From: Eleusine coracana subsp. coracana
Taxonomy: Eukaryota > Streptophyta > Magnoliopsida > Poales > Poaceae
Assembly (NCBI GenBank): GCA_032690845.1
Contig: CM064424.1
Span: 35,529,462-35,593,461 of the forward strand
Direction of reading: 5' to 3'
Length of the DNA: 64,000 bases
A program made the translations under genes and the position numbers. How positions within the stretch are numbered: position 1 is the stretch's first letter; each line of letters opens with the position of its first letter. Below are positions 20,719-31,483 of the stretch, piece by piece. The notes under the pieces were generated by a model. That model saw nothing but the letters and a program-made list of their open reading frames with translations. It made no database searches and had not been told where the DNA came from.

Positions 20719-23700
20719 TGTAACACCCTATTTTTTTATATTTTGCAAACTATTAATTTTTCCTATTTTTAATTAGAGTGTTATTATATTTTTATTTAGC
20801 TATAAAGATTATTTTGTTGATTTATTAAATTAACTAATTAAATTATTATTTTGTGCTTGTTGCATCCTGCTGGATTAGAATTTGCAGTAGGATTTTATTG
20901 TGTGAAAATTTGTTTTAAAATTTGATTAGAAATCATGTTAAAATTAATTTAGTAGTTAAAAATTTTGAAAAAGGATTTAGAAAAGAAAAAGGATTTTTCT
21001 GGCTTTTGGGCCAACTCTCTCCCCGGCCCATCCTTTCCCTTCCCCCTCTCCCTCTCTTCTTTCGGCCTTGGGCCAGGACTCCTCCCACCGCGGCCCACTC
21101 TCTTTTCCCTCCCTCCTCCTTTTCTTTTCGGCCTGCCAGGCCAAACCACACCTCCGGCCCAGCCAGCGCGGCCCAGCCAGCGCGCGCGCGCCCGCCAGCC
21201 ACCCGCCTGTTCCAGCCAACTAGCGCGCGCGCACAGCTCACCTTCACGCACGGCCCAGCCACCTGCCCCGTAGTCTAGGCACGCACACGGCCCGCTTGGC
21301 CCAGCTTGCCCCCGCGGACTAGCGTAACAAGCCAGCACACCTCGGCCCAGCTCAGCCCCGCAGCAACCGACAGACGGGCCCCGCCTGTCATCTCCCTCCT
21401 CTCGCCTCTCTCTTCCCCCGATCTTCTCCGTCGGAAAACCAACGCCGCCCTTTTCGATTCCGCGCCTCCCCGCCTCCCCAGCTCCCGTAACCGCACTCGA
21501 GCGCCACGGGCCTCTCCGCTTCCCCTCCCCCCCCCCCCCCCCTCTCTCCGGCCTTAATTGCTCCTACTCACGCCTAATCCCATGAAACAGCCACCGCCGG
21601 CCATTGATGGCCGACGAGCTTGCCGCTCGCCTTCCCTCTCCCCTATTGCCCCTATAAATTGAACCCCGGGCATCGCCACCACCGCCGTTTCTTTCCCCTC
21701 GCTAACCCGTCCCCTGATCCCTCCAGAGCTCTCCCCATCGTGTTCCGACGAGCACCGCTAGTCTCCTCCGTCACCAGCCGCCTTGAGTCCTCCCCGGCCC
21801 TACGCGACACCACGGTGAGGATCCCCTCCCTCTCCTCTCTCTCCCCATGCTTCCGCGGCGAGAAGCCGACCACTGTAGCGCCACCGCGGCCAAACTCCGG
21901 CGAGGTCTCCGCCGCCACCGCCACGTAGCTCGCCGCCGGCCGCCTCCAACTCGTCGAAGCCACCTCAACCCTTCATCTCTAGACCGACAGGCTAGATTAG
22001 ATCGGTCCATACCCCTTCACACCCGGTCCACCACAGACCGTGGACCACTGGTCAAAGCCCGGTCAACCTTTCCCATGGACCCGGTCCACCGAATTTAACA
22101 TCTAAATTTAATTCCAGAAAATTCTAGGAAAATGTTATTTTTGCACCTGAGCCCCTAAGCTTTCTCCTAATTAGGTTTTAATCCTAATTTTTGTGCAGAA
22201 CTGTTAACAATTTATATTCTAGCCCCTAATATTTTTGTAAATATTATTTTGCCCCTGTAATTTTATAGAGACACCCCTGAGCTTAATTTTAATTATATTT
22301 TCATCCCTATCTTTTTACACTTAGACCCTTGTACTTAAATAAAATTATGTTTAGGTCCTAAAATTTTGCAAAAACAACCCTAGACTTTTTAGTAATTATT
22401 TTTCAGTCCTAATAATTTACAATTTAGTCCCTGTATTTTTACTAAATTACAAATAGGTCCCCAAATCTTGCTGTTTTTACCTTTTAGCCCCTAGAACTTC
22501 AAACTAGCATAACTTTTTAACCGTAACTCCGATTTAGGTGATTTTTGCACTCACGGAATCGTAGGAACGCGTACTATCTTTTGGTACTTTTTCATAGTCA
22601 TTAGGAAACGTTTGGTGTACTGTTCCTAATTTGTTGGTGTTTTACTTTTCCAATATTTATCGATATTAGAAGAGGAGCAGCTCCAGAATTTCCAGGACTT
22701 TGAGTTTGAGCAGCAGCCAGTAGGAGAACACGGCAAGTGTCCTTGACCATATTGTACCTATTAAGGATTAGTTTATTTTCATGCATGCATGTCTAAATAT
22801 GAATCCCGTGTCATTTACCCTTCCTTATTAATCCTTGTCGCCTGGATTATTGTGGAGTGTATGGGATTTTGGGTACGTCATGCTAGTGCAATACTTTGGG
22901 AAATTAAAATTGAATAATAATAAACTTGACTAATTTACACTTGAACCTAATTATCATTTGGATAATTTAGATGACCCAAGCAGGAGGATGTTGAGAATGG
23001 TGCGGGTATGCATAAGTACGAGTAATGTACTGGTTGGTTCGTGGTAGTGCATGCTTGTGGTCATACAAACCAAATTCGTGGAGCGGCCACCCAGGAAAAC
23101 AGCGCAAAGCACAGGGCTGATATGGGTAGGCGTGGTTTAGTAATAGATGTCTTTCTAGTTTTGCGGGCATTCGAGGAAGGAGGACGAGAGGGTTACTTTC
23201 GGCCTCATGTGATGAAGGGTTACTTCTAGCCACGGCGCCAGAGGGGGCTTCTGTAGGGATGGTTAATCCCGCGGCGGTGAAACCTTAGCGTGGACGTTTT
23301 ACAAGCTGGGGAGCGCTTTGAAATACCATGTGGTGATCTCTTGGCCTCACACCTACGGTAGTGTGTTGGCAACAGGGAGACTTTAGTCACTGAATAGTGA
23401 TGGAATTATCAACCTATGGGTAAAGTTGTGCAACCTCTGCAGAGTGTAAAACTATTATAACAGCCGTGCTCATGGTCAAGAGCGGCCTGGATCCTCGCAT
23501 GATTAGATAGATATTTGGGTGAATCTGGTGGGTAACCGGATTTGGATAGTACTGCAATTGGGTAACCTGTAGTGTTCTAGTATGAGTTGGTAACTTATAG
23601 TTTTGCTATCGGTGGGTAACCGATAGTGTTGGACAGGTGGTTAACCTATTGGGCTTTTTCACCTAGTAAATAGGATGTTTAGAGTCATAGGCTAAGGTTG

Positions 23701-24102
23701 CGTAGTGCAGTAAACGTGTGTCTAGCCTATTCTTATTTTAGCCTGCATGTCGTACTTTCCCCCACTTGCTGAGTACTTTATGTACTCACGCATTTTAGTT
23801 TTCCCTGTTTTGTTGTTTCTATATTACTGCTGCTCAGACAACGCTGGCGAGATGGACTACGCCGATGAGGACTACTTCGACTAGGAGTGCGACCCCCGGT
23901 GGACTGCCTGTGGCGTTATGGAGCCTTCCGCTGTTTTATTTTATGCTTTGATGTAATCTATGCTATGTAATAATAATTCGAGATATTAATAATAATGACA
24001 TTGGTTTTACTGTTATTTCACTTTTGTCCTGTATACGTGACAACTTGATCCTGGGCACGTATACAGAAGCATTTGGTTTTGGCCTTAAAACCGGGTGTGA
24101 CA
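20719..24102 (+). mobile_element. Solo LTR (3.38 kb, gypsy type) inside copia gag
   Basis: It runs from TGTAACACCC at 20719 to GGTGTGACA at 24102. Flanking bases are agggg (20714-20718) and agggt (24103-24107), a 5-bp target duplication with one change. The copia gag frame continues across the insertion when the LTR and one duplicate are ignored. No gag or pol lies inside, so this is a solo LTR from recombination between two LTRs. Inside are a CpG-rich block (21000-21990), a TATA box (21653-21659), an AT-rich quasi-periodic block (22140-22500) and a conserved tgctgagtactttatgtactc motif near 23768. The plus orientation follows from the TATA box. Confidence 0.85.
21653..21659 (+). promoter_or_regulatory. 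TATA box of solo LTR
   Basis: TATAAAT in gcccctataaattgaacccc sits at the end of the CpG-rich block, about 935 bp into the LTR. It matches TATAAA in LTR T1 (4344). Confidence 0.55.
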
Positions 24103-24790
24103 AGGGTTTAGTTCCATATGAAGCATCACTGTGACTACCCCTCTGAGAGCTAGAAAGCAAAGCCATGCTAGAAGTAGGATTAACATGATTAGGACGAGAT
24201 TTCCTAGACAATTCATGAGATTTCAACTTGCTATACAGTTGCTCACAATTCAAGGTATTGAAGTCAGCAGTTTCTTCTAGAGCAACAATTTTAACCCCCT
24301 AAACATTTTCATCAAGTGAGTACAGCAGTTGCTTATCTCTATCATTATCATTGTATACAAGATTACCACAAGCCCGCAAGTTGCACACAATTGTCTCAAA
24401 CCTACAAAAGGTGTCATCTAGTGACTCGCCAGATTTTTGTGCAAAGTTTTAGTATTGTCTATTGTAAGAATCCTTACGCATAGACTTGACTTGATTGGTA
24501 CCCTCATGGTATGTGCAAAGCTTAACCCAAATAGAATGAGAAGTGTCAAGGTGTACAACGCGATCATGTTCACTGCTACCAAGTGCAAAGAGCAGAATGT
24601 TGACAGCTTTGGAGTTGTGTTCATACCTGTTCAACTCACGTATAGGAGCGGTTGCAGGTATGTTGTATTATTGCTTGACGATGTCCCAAATAGCATGTCC
24701 TTGACTCAGGAGATAAGGTTTGGTTCGCGACTTCCAGTAGGGAAAGTCCTCTCCATCAAACATTTAGAGCTTGCCCGCACGCTTCTCCAT
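24103..24790 (-). pseudogene. Copia C gag N-terminal part (UBN2-type)
   Basis: The first codon (ATG at 24790-24788) lies about 50 bp inside the primer-binding site. Reading leftward there is DGEDFPYWKSR, ELNRYEHNSKAVNILLFALG, HDRVVHLDTSHSIWVKLC and, after stops, ESLDDTFCRFETIVCNLRA and NCEQLYSKLKSHELSRKSRP. These are the usual blocks of copia gag (UBN2 family), the particle-forming protein. At least four in-frame stops or frame changes occur. The frame leaves at 24103, where the solo LTR ends, and resumes at 20718. Confidence 0.8.
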
Positions 24791-24839
24791 GTCGCCTTTG
24801 GATCACAAAACCAGTTAAGGTCAACTAGTGATCAAACCA

Positions 24840-24851
24840 GCTCTAATACCA
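24840..24851 (-). other. Copia C primer-binding site
   Basis: On the minus strand this reads TGGTATTAGAGC, the initiator tRNA-Met complement TGGTATCAGAGC with one change. It starts two bases inside the 5' LTR end at 24854, where minus-strand synthesis would be primed. Confidence 0.8.
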
Positions 24852-24853
24852 AT

Positions 24854-26494
24854 TGAAGAGCCGAGAAGGTGACCCGAGGGGGGTGAATGGGAGCCAAATA
24901 AAATTCTCCAAGAGGACTTGGTCTATGTCCCAGTTATAACCCAGACCAACCTCTAAACAGATCACCAAAGCTACACACACCAACTTGTGATGTGCTACCC
25001 TTCGGAGTGATCAATAGCAGCAATAGAACACAGCGAAAACAAAGAGAAGCTGCAAAGACTCAAAATAGTCAAGAACCTCACAACCTGTTCTATCGGGCTT
25101 GGCAGTGCCGATCAGAGCCATCGGTAGTGCCGGTAGGCACCATCAGCAGTGCCAGTAAGGACTATCGGCAGTGCCGGTCCCGATCGTCAGCAGTGCCGAT
25201 CGACCCCAATAGAATAGGAAAGACTTTTGGGATTAGGCAAAAACTTGGTCAAAACCTAATCAAACGAACTCCAAATAATGCGATTTTTGGACTAGTGAAT
25301 GCTCAACACATCACGACCCTAATCCTAGAAGATCAACTCGATTGGCTCAACTTGAGAAATCCTTTATATCGAAGGTGCTAGAGCTCTTGATTTTGTCATG
25401 GACCTATGTAGGATTGATCTAGTTCAACATAGCACGAAGTTCCCCAAGAAATCCGCTCCAAAAACTCATCCAAAAGGGAGATTGAAAATTCTCATGAAAA
25501 TAGCTCTGAAAATAGAGAAAAATAGAAATTCAGGATTTAGGGAGAGAGGAAGATCTTGAACACGAAAATAATTCTCATATCATGGACACATGCATACAAG
25601 ATCCATATGTACAAGGCTAGGAAGCCACCCTTTTCTTCTCCTCTAAAACATGAAGTACTCTTCTAGCACTTGAATGAAGTCCTAACACAAGGCTAATGGA
25701 AAGAGAGGCCCCTCTCTCACCAGTCCTACCTCTCCTTATATAGGCCCAAGGTCTATTGTCCACATGAAAACACTATCCTTGACCTACATAACACACCCAC
25801 CTACCACCAGGGGCATAATCATCCATCTTTTGCCTCATCGCACGAATGCCATTGAGCCCTTCACGACTTTGCTTGGCCTCGAAGCAAGCCCCATGATGGT
25901 GCCATGTGCACCACCAACCATCGCCACCGGTTTTGAGGCCCAAACCGGGAAACCGCCATGCAGGTTTCTCAAAGCGCGACTTCTTGATGTCGATGCGTGT
26001 CACCTTGTCTCGCGATCCTGACCATTGGCAAGTCTCTCCCAGTCACTGTCCATCAGGCCCCCTTGTCACTTGCACCGGCATCCCGCTCGTCTTGACTTGG
26101 TCAACACACAATCTTCATCACCACCCACGATTTTGAGGCTCAACCGTGAAACCGTCTGTGCTTCTTGCCTCTCCATGTGTACAGTGTGGATCACCCTTGA
26201 CTTCACCCGGCATCCCGATCGTCCGGCCTCAAGTCCCCTACTTGTGCCCGATCCTCTCACCGTTGACCGCCAAGTTGACTCCAGTGATCTACACATCATG
26301 AGACAAGCAAACACATTTCCCAATTCCTGCAATACCACAAATACTTCCACCAACTCCGGTTAGTCAAAACCATGACATGCACAAACTCATGCAATCCCAA
26401 GATTCTCGCATTTCAACTCAAACACCAAATCTACTCAAGTCAATTACTCATCACATAGATTGCAAAACATGGCATATATCCACATGGTTTCTCA
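24854..26494 (-). mobile_element. Copia C 5' LTR (1.64 kb)
   Basis: It runs from TGAAGAGCCGAGAAGG to GGTTTCTCA (minus-strand start TGAGAAACC). The primer-binding site lies directly to its left, so it is the 5' LTR on the minus strand. It pairs closely with 11443-12463. It includes five ggcagtgcc-type motifs (25100-25202) and a TATA box (minus, 25737-25743). The right flank, starting gtttc at 26495, is the gypsy A gag start, so copia C inserted into gypsy A gag. I could not find a clean 5-bp target duplication, because the left LTR start is altered. Confidence 0.8.
25100..25202 (-). repeat. Array of ggcagtgcc palindromes in copia C 5' LTR
   Basis: Five copies of the GGCAGTGCC-type core (two intact, three with one change) match the array at 11703-11835 in the paired LTR. 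The number differs by one, consistent with slippage since insertion. Confidence 0.7.
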
Positions 26495-26552
26495 GTTTCC
26501 TTGCACCATGCTGCGAGTTATCAGGCTCGCCATTTCCACGAGTTCGATCCAT
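26495..26552 (-). pseudogene. Gypsy A gag N-terminal codons
   Basis: The ATG at 26552-26550 opens a frame beginning MDRTRGNGEPDNSQHG, which resembles the gypsy B gag start (MVRTRNQGDPKSSQQG). It runs 19 codons to the copia LTR edge. The same frame continues at 11442 on the other side of the copia block. This identifies the copia insertion point within gypsy A gag. Confidence 0.7.
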
Positions 26553-27027
26553 CCTATTTCAGAAGAATTAGTCTCACATATTAATCACCATCTCCTTCTA
26601 TTATTATGTCACTAATATATTCTCAAGTATATAAACAACTATATTGTTTATGATTATTCGAGCAAGCCATATTATGTAATGGACACTGCTACCTACTTCA
26701 CACCCTAACTATCACACCCTCCTACCCATTATTCGAGCAAGCCCTATTATGTAATGGACGCTGCTACCCGTTACAACTAGCTTCCTATTACAACCTTAAC
26801 TATCACACCCTAATTCACATTAGTCCCAGTTACATCTAAGATTTAAACTCTAGAGCTTGTCCACCCATCCTTGAACTCTAATTCCTTATCATGGTTGGTT
26901 CACTGAACCTTCCTCATCAGAAGTTTCTTCTATCATCGCAGGAATCTCTGTGGACACCATTTCTTAGTTGTCTTCCATGGGTGGAGGTGGAGGTGGTTGT
27001 TGAGCTTGTATAAGTTCATCTATTTGG
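26553..27027 (-). mobile_element. Gypsy A spacer between upstream ORF and gag
   Basis: This is about 475 bp of internal leader with no domain. It includes a near duplicate (attcgagcaagcc.tattatgtaatggac.ctgctacc, where dots mark differing bases) at about 26655-26691 and 26728-26764. Position and orientation place it inside gypsy A. Confidence 0.55.
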
Positions 27028-27681
27028 TTATGAGCTATAAGCAGATTCACTAAAAGGACATCTCCTAACTAATGAGCGGCTGCCAATTGCATCTCTTTCT
27101 TGCAATTGCCCTTCTAGATGTGCAACCTGATAATGCGTCATCCGTGTGGTATAAGCAATTTGTTGCGCCATCCCTTGATTCTGCCGCTGAAGTTGATCGA
27201 TTCGCTCTTCATACTTGTTCTGCTTTTCCTGGAGAATTTCCATGCCAAGCCAATCAAAATCCATGGTTGCACACTTATCTTCATACGCTTGAAATAGATG
27301 TCGAGAGTAGTTGACATTAGCCTCCATAAATTCTTTATGCCCTTCTTGTAGCTTCTGGAAGGATGGACGAGAGTACCTTCTCCAGTCTCGATCAGTTCTG
27401 TCTCTTATAGGGAACAACCCAACTGGTTGTCCAATTAATTCCTCTTGATGATTTCCACAAAATTTGGTGAGTCTTGCATGAGCTGTCATATCCAGTGTTG
27501 TTCTATAGGATGAATTTTTGACTTTAACAGTCCACAGGCCCCAATCGCTTTGACTTGGGTGGGCTAGAACCATAACTTTAACCTCTGATCGTTCCATTCC
27601 AAAGGCCGATTCTTTATATTCTCGACCTATATACAGAGGTGGCTCTTGATACCCAAAACTCTGGAGAGTCTCCCATAGCAA
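27028..27681 (-). CDS. Gypsy A ORF upstream of gag (217 aa)
   Basis: An open minus-strand frame lies between the primer-binding site and gag. The N-terminal part contains QSFGYQEPPLYIGREYKE, then ARLTKFCGNHQEELIG, LFPIRDRTDRDWRR, and a C-terminal coiled-coil-like stretch (EKQNKYEERIDQLQRQNQGM). Gypsy B has the same blocks in the same order at 60547-61419 (PPTYVGKEFQE, KALTQFCEDHK, LPINDVTDFEWIR, then a coiled coil). This shows a shared extra protein upstream of gag in both elements. I know no function, and no catalytic motif is visible. The N-terminus may begin further right in another frame, because gypsy B has about 25 residues more. Confidence 0.6.
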   Translation of the reverse strand: MLWETLQSFGYQEPPLYIGREYKESAFGMERSEVKVMVLAHPSQSDWGLWTVKVKNSSYRTTLDMTAHARLTKFCGNHQEELIGQPVGLFPIRDRTDRDWRRYSRPSFQKLQEGHKEFMEANVNYSRHLFQAYEDKCATMDFDWLGMEILQEKQNKYEERIDQLQRQNQGMAQQIAYTTRMTHYQVAHLEGQLQERDAIGSRSLVRRCPFSESAYSS

Positions 27682-28206
27682 TTTCGGAAAAAACTAGGCT
27701 TATAGAGACTGTTAGTAACTCGGTTACCTTCCGCATTCACAGACACATTGCCATAATGAGCCATTTGCGGAGAAAAGATGGTACCAACTCATTAGTTTTA
27801 TTTCTTTATAATACCTATACTACAAAATTTTACATCCTTAAGTTTCATGTTAAGTACCCGTACAACTACCAACACTAACCTTGTCTTCTATTTTACACTT
27901 CCTAGCTTAACTTACATTTTTCTACATACGACCATCCTAACAGTGCTACTACGCTACCCTAGATGCCTTGTGACTAGTGGAGGTTGCATCGGGCATAGTG
28001 AAGGCGCAACACTATCCACATCGGACTGGACCTCCACATTATGAGGATAGGGGATCTCCTCATAATCCAATCGATTTGTTCTCGATCTCCACTGGATGCT
28101 CCTCTTCCTCTTTAGAGTCCTCTTCAATAACTTATTGTTGTTCCAATAGTTGATCATGAGCTTCTGCTAACTCATTGAAATTATTCTGCGCTTACTGAAT
28201 GTCCTG
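27682..28206 (-). mobile_element. Gypsy A leader between upstream ORFs
   Basis: This AT-rich internal sequence has no convincing ORF. It includes a few short frames without domains and lies inside the 5' leader of gypsy A. Confidence 0.5.
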
Positions 28207-28512
28207 CTACAACTGGGTAATATGTGCCTGAGCATTCTGTAATGCTTCCTGAGCTTGTATGACATGGGCATTCTGTAGTACTCCCTTTAATTCTTGTATT
28301 TCTTCTTGGGACTCCTCGTAAGCTTGCTTCATATCCAAGTACTTTTCTTCCATCACCATCACTCGACTATTTTGGGCTTGCATATGGTCAATCATATGTT
28401 GAGTCACATCTTGAAGTTGTTGGCTCATTTCTCCTAATTCTTGCTTTAACTCTTCAATATACTCGTCCTTTCGTGGATTGGCATAGCTAGCGCATCTCTT
28501 ACCACCCACCAT
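28207..28512 (-). CDS. Gypsy A short coiled-coil ORF (101 aa)
   Basis: The frame starts MVGGKRCASYANPRKDEYIE and is then rich in Glu, Gln and Leu in a heptad-like pattern (ELKQELGEMSQQLQDV; MEEKYLDMKQAYEESQ; IQAQEALQNAQAHITQL). This strongly suggests a coiled coil. It lies between the primer-binding site and the 217-aa ORF, on the same strand. In gypsy B a coiled coil is part of the single 290-aa upstream ORF. This one may be a separate protein or a part split off by mutation. Function unknown. Confidence 0.5.
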   Translation of the reverse strand: MVGGKRCASYANPRKDEYIEELKQELGEMSQQLQDVTQHMIDHMQAQNSRVMVMEEKYLDMKQAYEESQEEIQELKGVLQNAHVIQAQEALQNAQAHITQL

Positions 28513-28786
28513 CTGCAGGAAAGAGGTTCAAACTTAGTTAAACACATCTTTAAAATAGTGGAAATAACTTAGCGTAGCAAGTTTTCTAGATACATCCTTA
28601 TTAAGAGATTATTTATTTTATGCATGAGTTATAATACAGCAACATGAATTATGCATCCCTCGTACCCAGTTACCAAGTCTCACTCTCTATTTATACTCCT
28701 TAAGTGGGCAGGTTAGCACGTGCCTACCCTAAGTCATTTAATTTACAAAAATATGCCATGTGGTTGTTCTATTTCCCCCCATTACG

Positions 28787-28798
28787 GCTCTGATACTA
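28787..28798 (-). other. Gypsy A primer-binding site
   Basis: On the minus strand this reads TAGTATCAGAGC, one change from the initiator tRNA-Met complement TGGTATCAGAGC. It lies two bases from the 5' LTR end (28801). Confidence 0.75.
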
Positions 28799-30022
28799 GC
28801 TGTGACATCTCCTTCAATCATAGGACTAGATAATAGGGAGGACTTGCTTAGGACTCGTAGAAACGAGCCCACACAGTACATCACAGGCTTATTTGAAATA
28901 TTTACATCCAAAATTGTTATACAAACCATTGTTTGAAATTCCAGAGTGTTGTAGCAAAACCTACAATAACATACTAACTATAAACATTCAGGCTAAACTA
29001 CACAAGTGTCGTGCTTGCTCCGAACATGTCACTGAGACTACAAGCTTCATGGCAGGAGACTCTACTCCCACTGCCAGGTTCCTCCATTTGGCGCTTGCTC
29101 TTCCTAGGTAACCATGCCACACATCTCAGAAAACGTATAGTCTTCACCTGCGAGTTAGCTTAAGCCCTGAGCAATTAATACTCAGCAAGTCTGACCCGTT
29201 AAAAGGCTCTCTAAGAGACGACTCGTAGTATGAAGGCTTATTGGCTCTAGATATTTGATACTGCAAAAACCAGCACTAATAGTAAATCCTTACTTTCAAA
29301 TTTTAGCCCAAATTAATGTTTAACCCAAACTTATAGTTTGCATCCTAACTAAGCAATCATTGTTGACAAGAAGATAATACGGAATAACATGCAACTTAGC
29401 ATCATTTCTTTTGTTCACTTTTTACTATGATGTGACACAGTGAACAAGTGGTACTCGTAACCATGAGGGGCGGCGAATCTAGATCGATATACATCCTGCA
29501 GGGATAACCCAAGTACACGATGTACACGCACTCATGAAAAGTCACTTACGGCCACCTTTCACAAGACACTATAGCATCGGTCCAGGGCCACCTTTCCCGA
29601 GTACACGTCAAACCAAGCGATGCCCACGCTGGAGGCATCCATGGATAGCCCATGTACTCTCCCTTCCAACACATTCCCAGCGCCCACCAAAACCATCTTC
29701 ATCACCAAAAGAAAAGTGGGGCAATGTCCAACACTACAGTAATCATATTACATCAATTTACCGATTCCCATACAAAGATATGTACTTGGTACAGCTCAAT
29801 GCTTGCTCAACAGGGCCGATAACTGTAGGGTCTTCAATCGACTCAGGCGGCTACCGACGACCAAATCCTAGTCTCGTCATCATACCTATGCTATCATCCC
29901 GTCTGGTCTTTAGTTAATTCAAGTGATGCTCTAAATAGCAATGCCAAACATTCTTATAAGCAGCGACTAATGCCAATCGATACTCGACTTCTATCATTTA
30001 CTTTAAATAAAAGCCTAGCAGT

Positions 30023-30027
30023 CTATC
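30023..30027. repeat. Target duplication of solo LTR E, left copy
   Basis: ctatc at 30023-30027 is repeated as ctatc at 35388-35392, directly outside the two ends of solo LTR E. Confidence 0.8.
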
Positions 30028-30696
30028 TGATGTATATATGGCCCGATCTTCCGAGAGGTAAGGGGATAAACTTGAATTTGGGGAACTCGGCGTCGACGAC
30101 CCAGCTCGAATCAGACACCATCCAACCCCGCAACCGTTACACCAAGCACAACTTGATTGTTCCTGCAAGCGAAATCGAGAACACAAGCAAAAGAGAATAA
30201 ACACGCAATCTAAAATTGCAAATATAGATGAAGTAAATCACAAGAAAAGGTTCAAGCTCTGAACATAAAAGAACTAATTGCCACAGTGGTGTAAAAGGAC
30301 TTGTCGCCACAGTTACAATAATTCGATCAAGTTTCTCTCTGGAAAACTGAACTAAACAAAACCCGAAACTAAAAGACGGTGGCTACTGAGTTTATATAGG
30401 AAACAAAGACGTCCTAGGGTTGGGGGCGACCAGGGGGGGCGCCCACAACATGGGCTTAAGGCCCGACACGATACATGGCCAAGTTGGCCTAAAATAGGTG
30501 GCACAGCAACTTGTCATGGTCACATATAATGACTCACAATCCTTCTGGAGCTAGGACCAGAACCAAAACGACGGCATCGTTGTCCCCTTTCCAACGCATC
30601 AAAGAACGCCTTGTTTGGACGTCGGATGTGGGAGATATCATCAAAACCGTGAAGGGGTGTCGGCTGAATTCGAGACGAACGCGACGATTGAGTTGG

Positions 30697-30701
30697 TGAC
30701 G
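30697..30701. repeat. Target duplication of element F, left copy
   Basis: tgacg at 30697-30701 and at 35324-35328 flanks element F. It is part of the LTR E sequence (ggtgacgact), so F inserted at that point. Confidence 0.8.
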
Positions 30702-31467
30702 TGATGAGGACATCACCATGCTGGATACGCGCATATCATGGCCTTCCCCAAGTTACAAGTCGTCACCAACTCGGTTGCCGCGTTCGTCTCGGATTCAGCC
30801 GACACCCCTTCACGGTTTTGATGATATCTCCCACATCCGACGTCCAAACGAGGCGTTCTTTGATGCGATGGAAAGAGGACGACGACGAAGTCGTTTTGGT
30901 TCTGGTCCTAGCTCTAGAAGGGTCGTGAGTCATAATATGTGACAATGACAAGGTGTTGTGTCACCTATTTTGGGCCAACTTGGCCATGTATCGTGTCGGG
31001 TCTTAAGCCCATGTTGTGGGCGCCGCCCCCCCTGGTCGCCCCCAACCCTAGGACGTCTTTGTTTCCTACATAAACTCAGTAGCCACCGTATTTTAGTTTC
31101 GGGTTTTGTTTAGTTCAGTTTTCCAGAGAGAAACTTGATCGAATTATTGTAACTGTGGCGACAAGTCCTTTTACAGTAATCCAGGGCCCCTGTTCTTGTT
31201 CTATACCACTGTGGCGATTAGTCCTTTTGTGATCAGAGCTTGAACCTTTTCTTGTGATTCACTTCATCCATATTTGCAATTTCAGATTGTGTGTTTATCC
31301 TCTCTTGCTTGTGTTCTCAATTTCGCTTGCAGGAACAATCAAGTTGTGCTTGGTGTAACGGTTGCGGGGTTGGATCGTGTCTGATTCACGTCGGGTCGTC
31401 GACGCCGAGTTCCCCAAATTCGAGTTTATCCCCTTACCTCTCGGAAGATCGGGCCATATCTACATCA
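30702..31467 (+). mobile_element. Element F 5' LTR (766 bp)
   Basis: It runs from TGATGAGGACATCACC to CTACATCA and is followed by the primer-binding site. It matches the 3' LTR (763 bp) closely with scattered substitutions. A TATA-like TACATAAA lies at 31067-31074. The inside of the LTR has a GC-rich segment (31010-31055) and the end of U5 has the phrase gaagatcgggccata. Confidence 0.85.
31067..31074 (+). promoter_or_regulatory. TATA-like element of F LTR (altered)
   Basis: TACATAAA here and at 34923-34930 in the 3' LTR corresponds to TATATAAA in solo LTR E (minus, 30391-30398). The change of the third base is in both F LTRs, so it was present when F inserted. Confidence 0.5.
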
Positions 31468-31469
31468 AG

Positions 31470-31483
31470 TGGTATCAGATTCC
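31470..31483 (+). other. Element F primer-binding site
   Basis: TGGTATCAGATTCC starts two bases after the 5' LTR. The first ten bases match the initiator tRNA-Met complement (TGGTATCAGA) and the rest diverges. Confidence 0.7.

Noticed and set aside
30028..31467. A long palindrome formed as one event (for example a foldback element)
   Set aside because: Two distinct sets of target duplications and the remaining 64 bp of LTR at 35324-35387 show two separate insertions.
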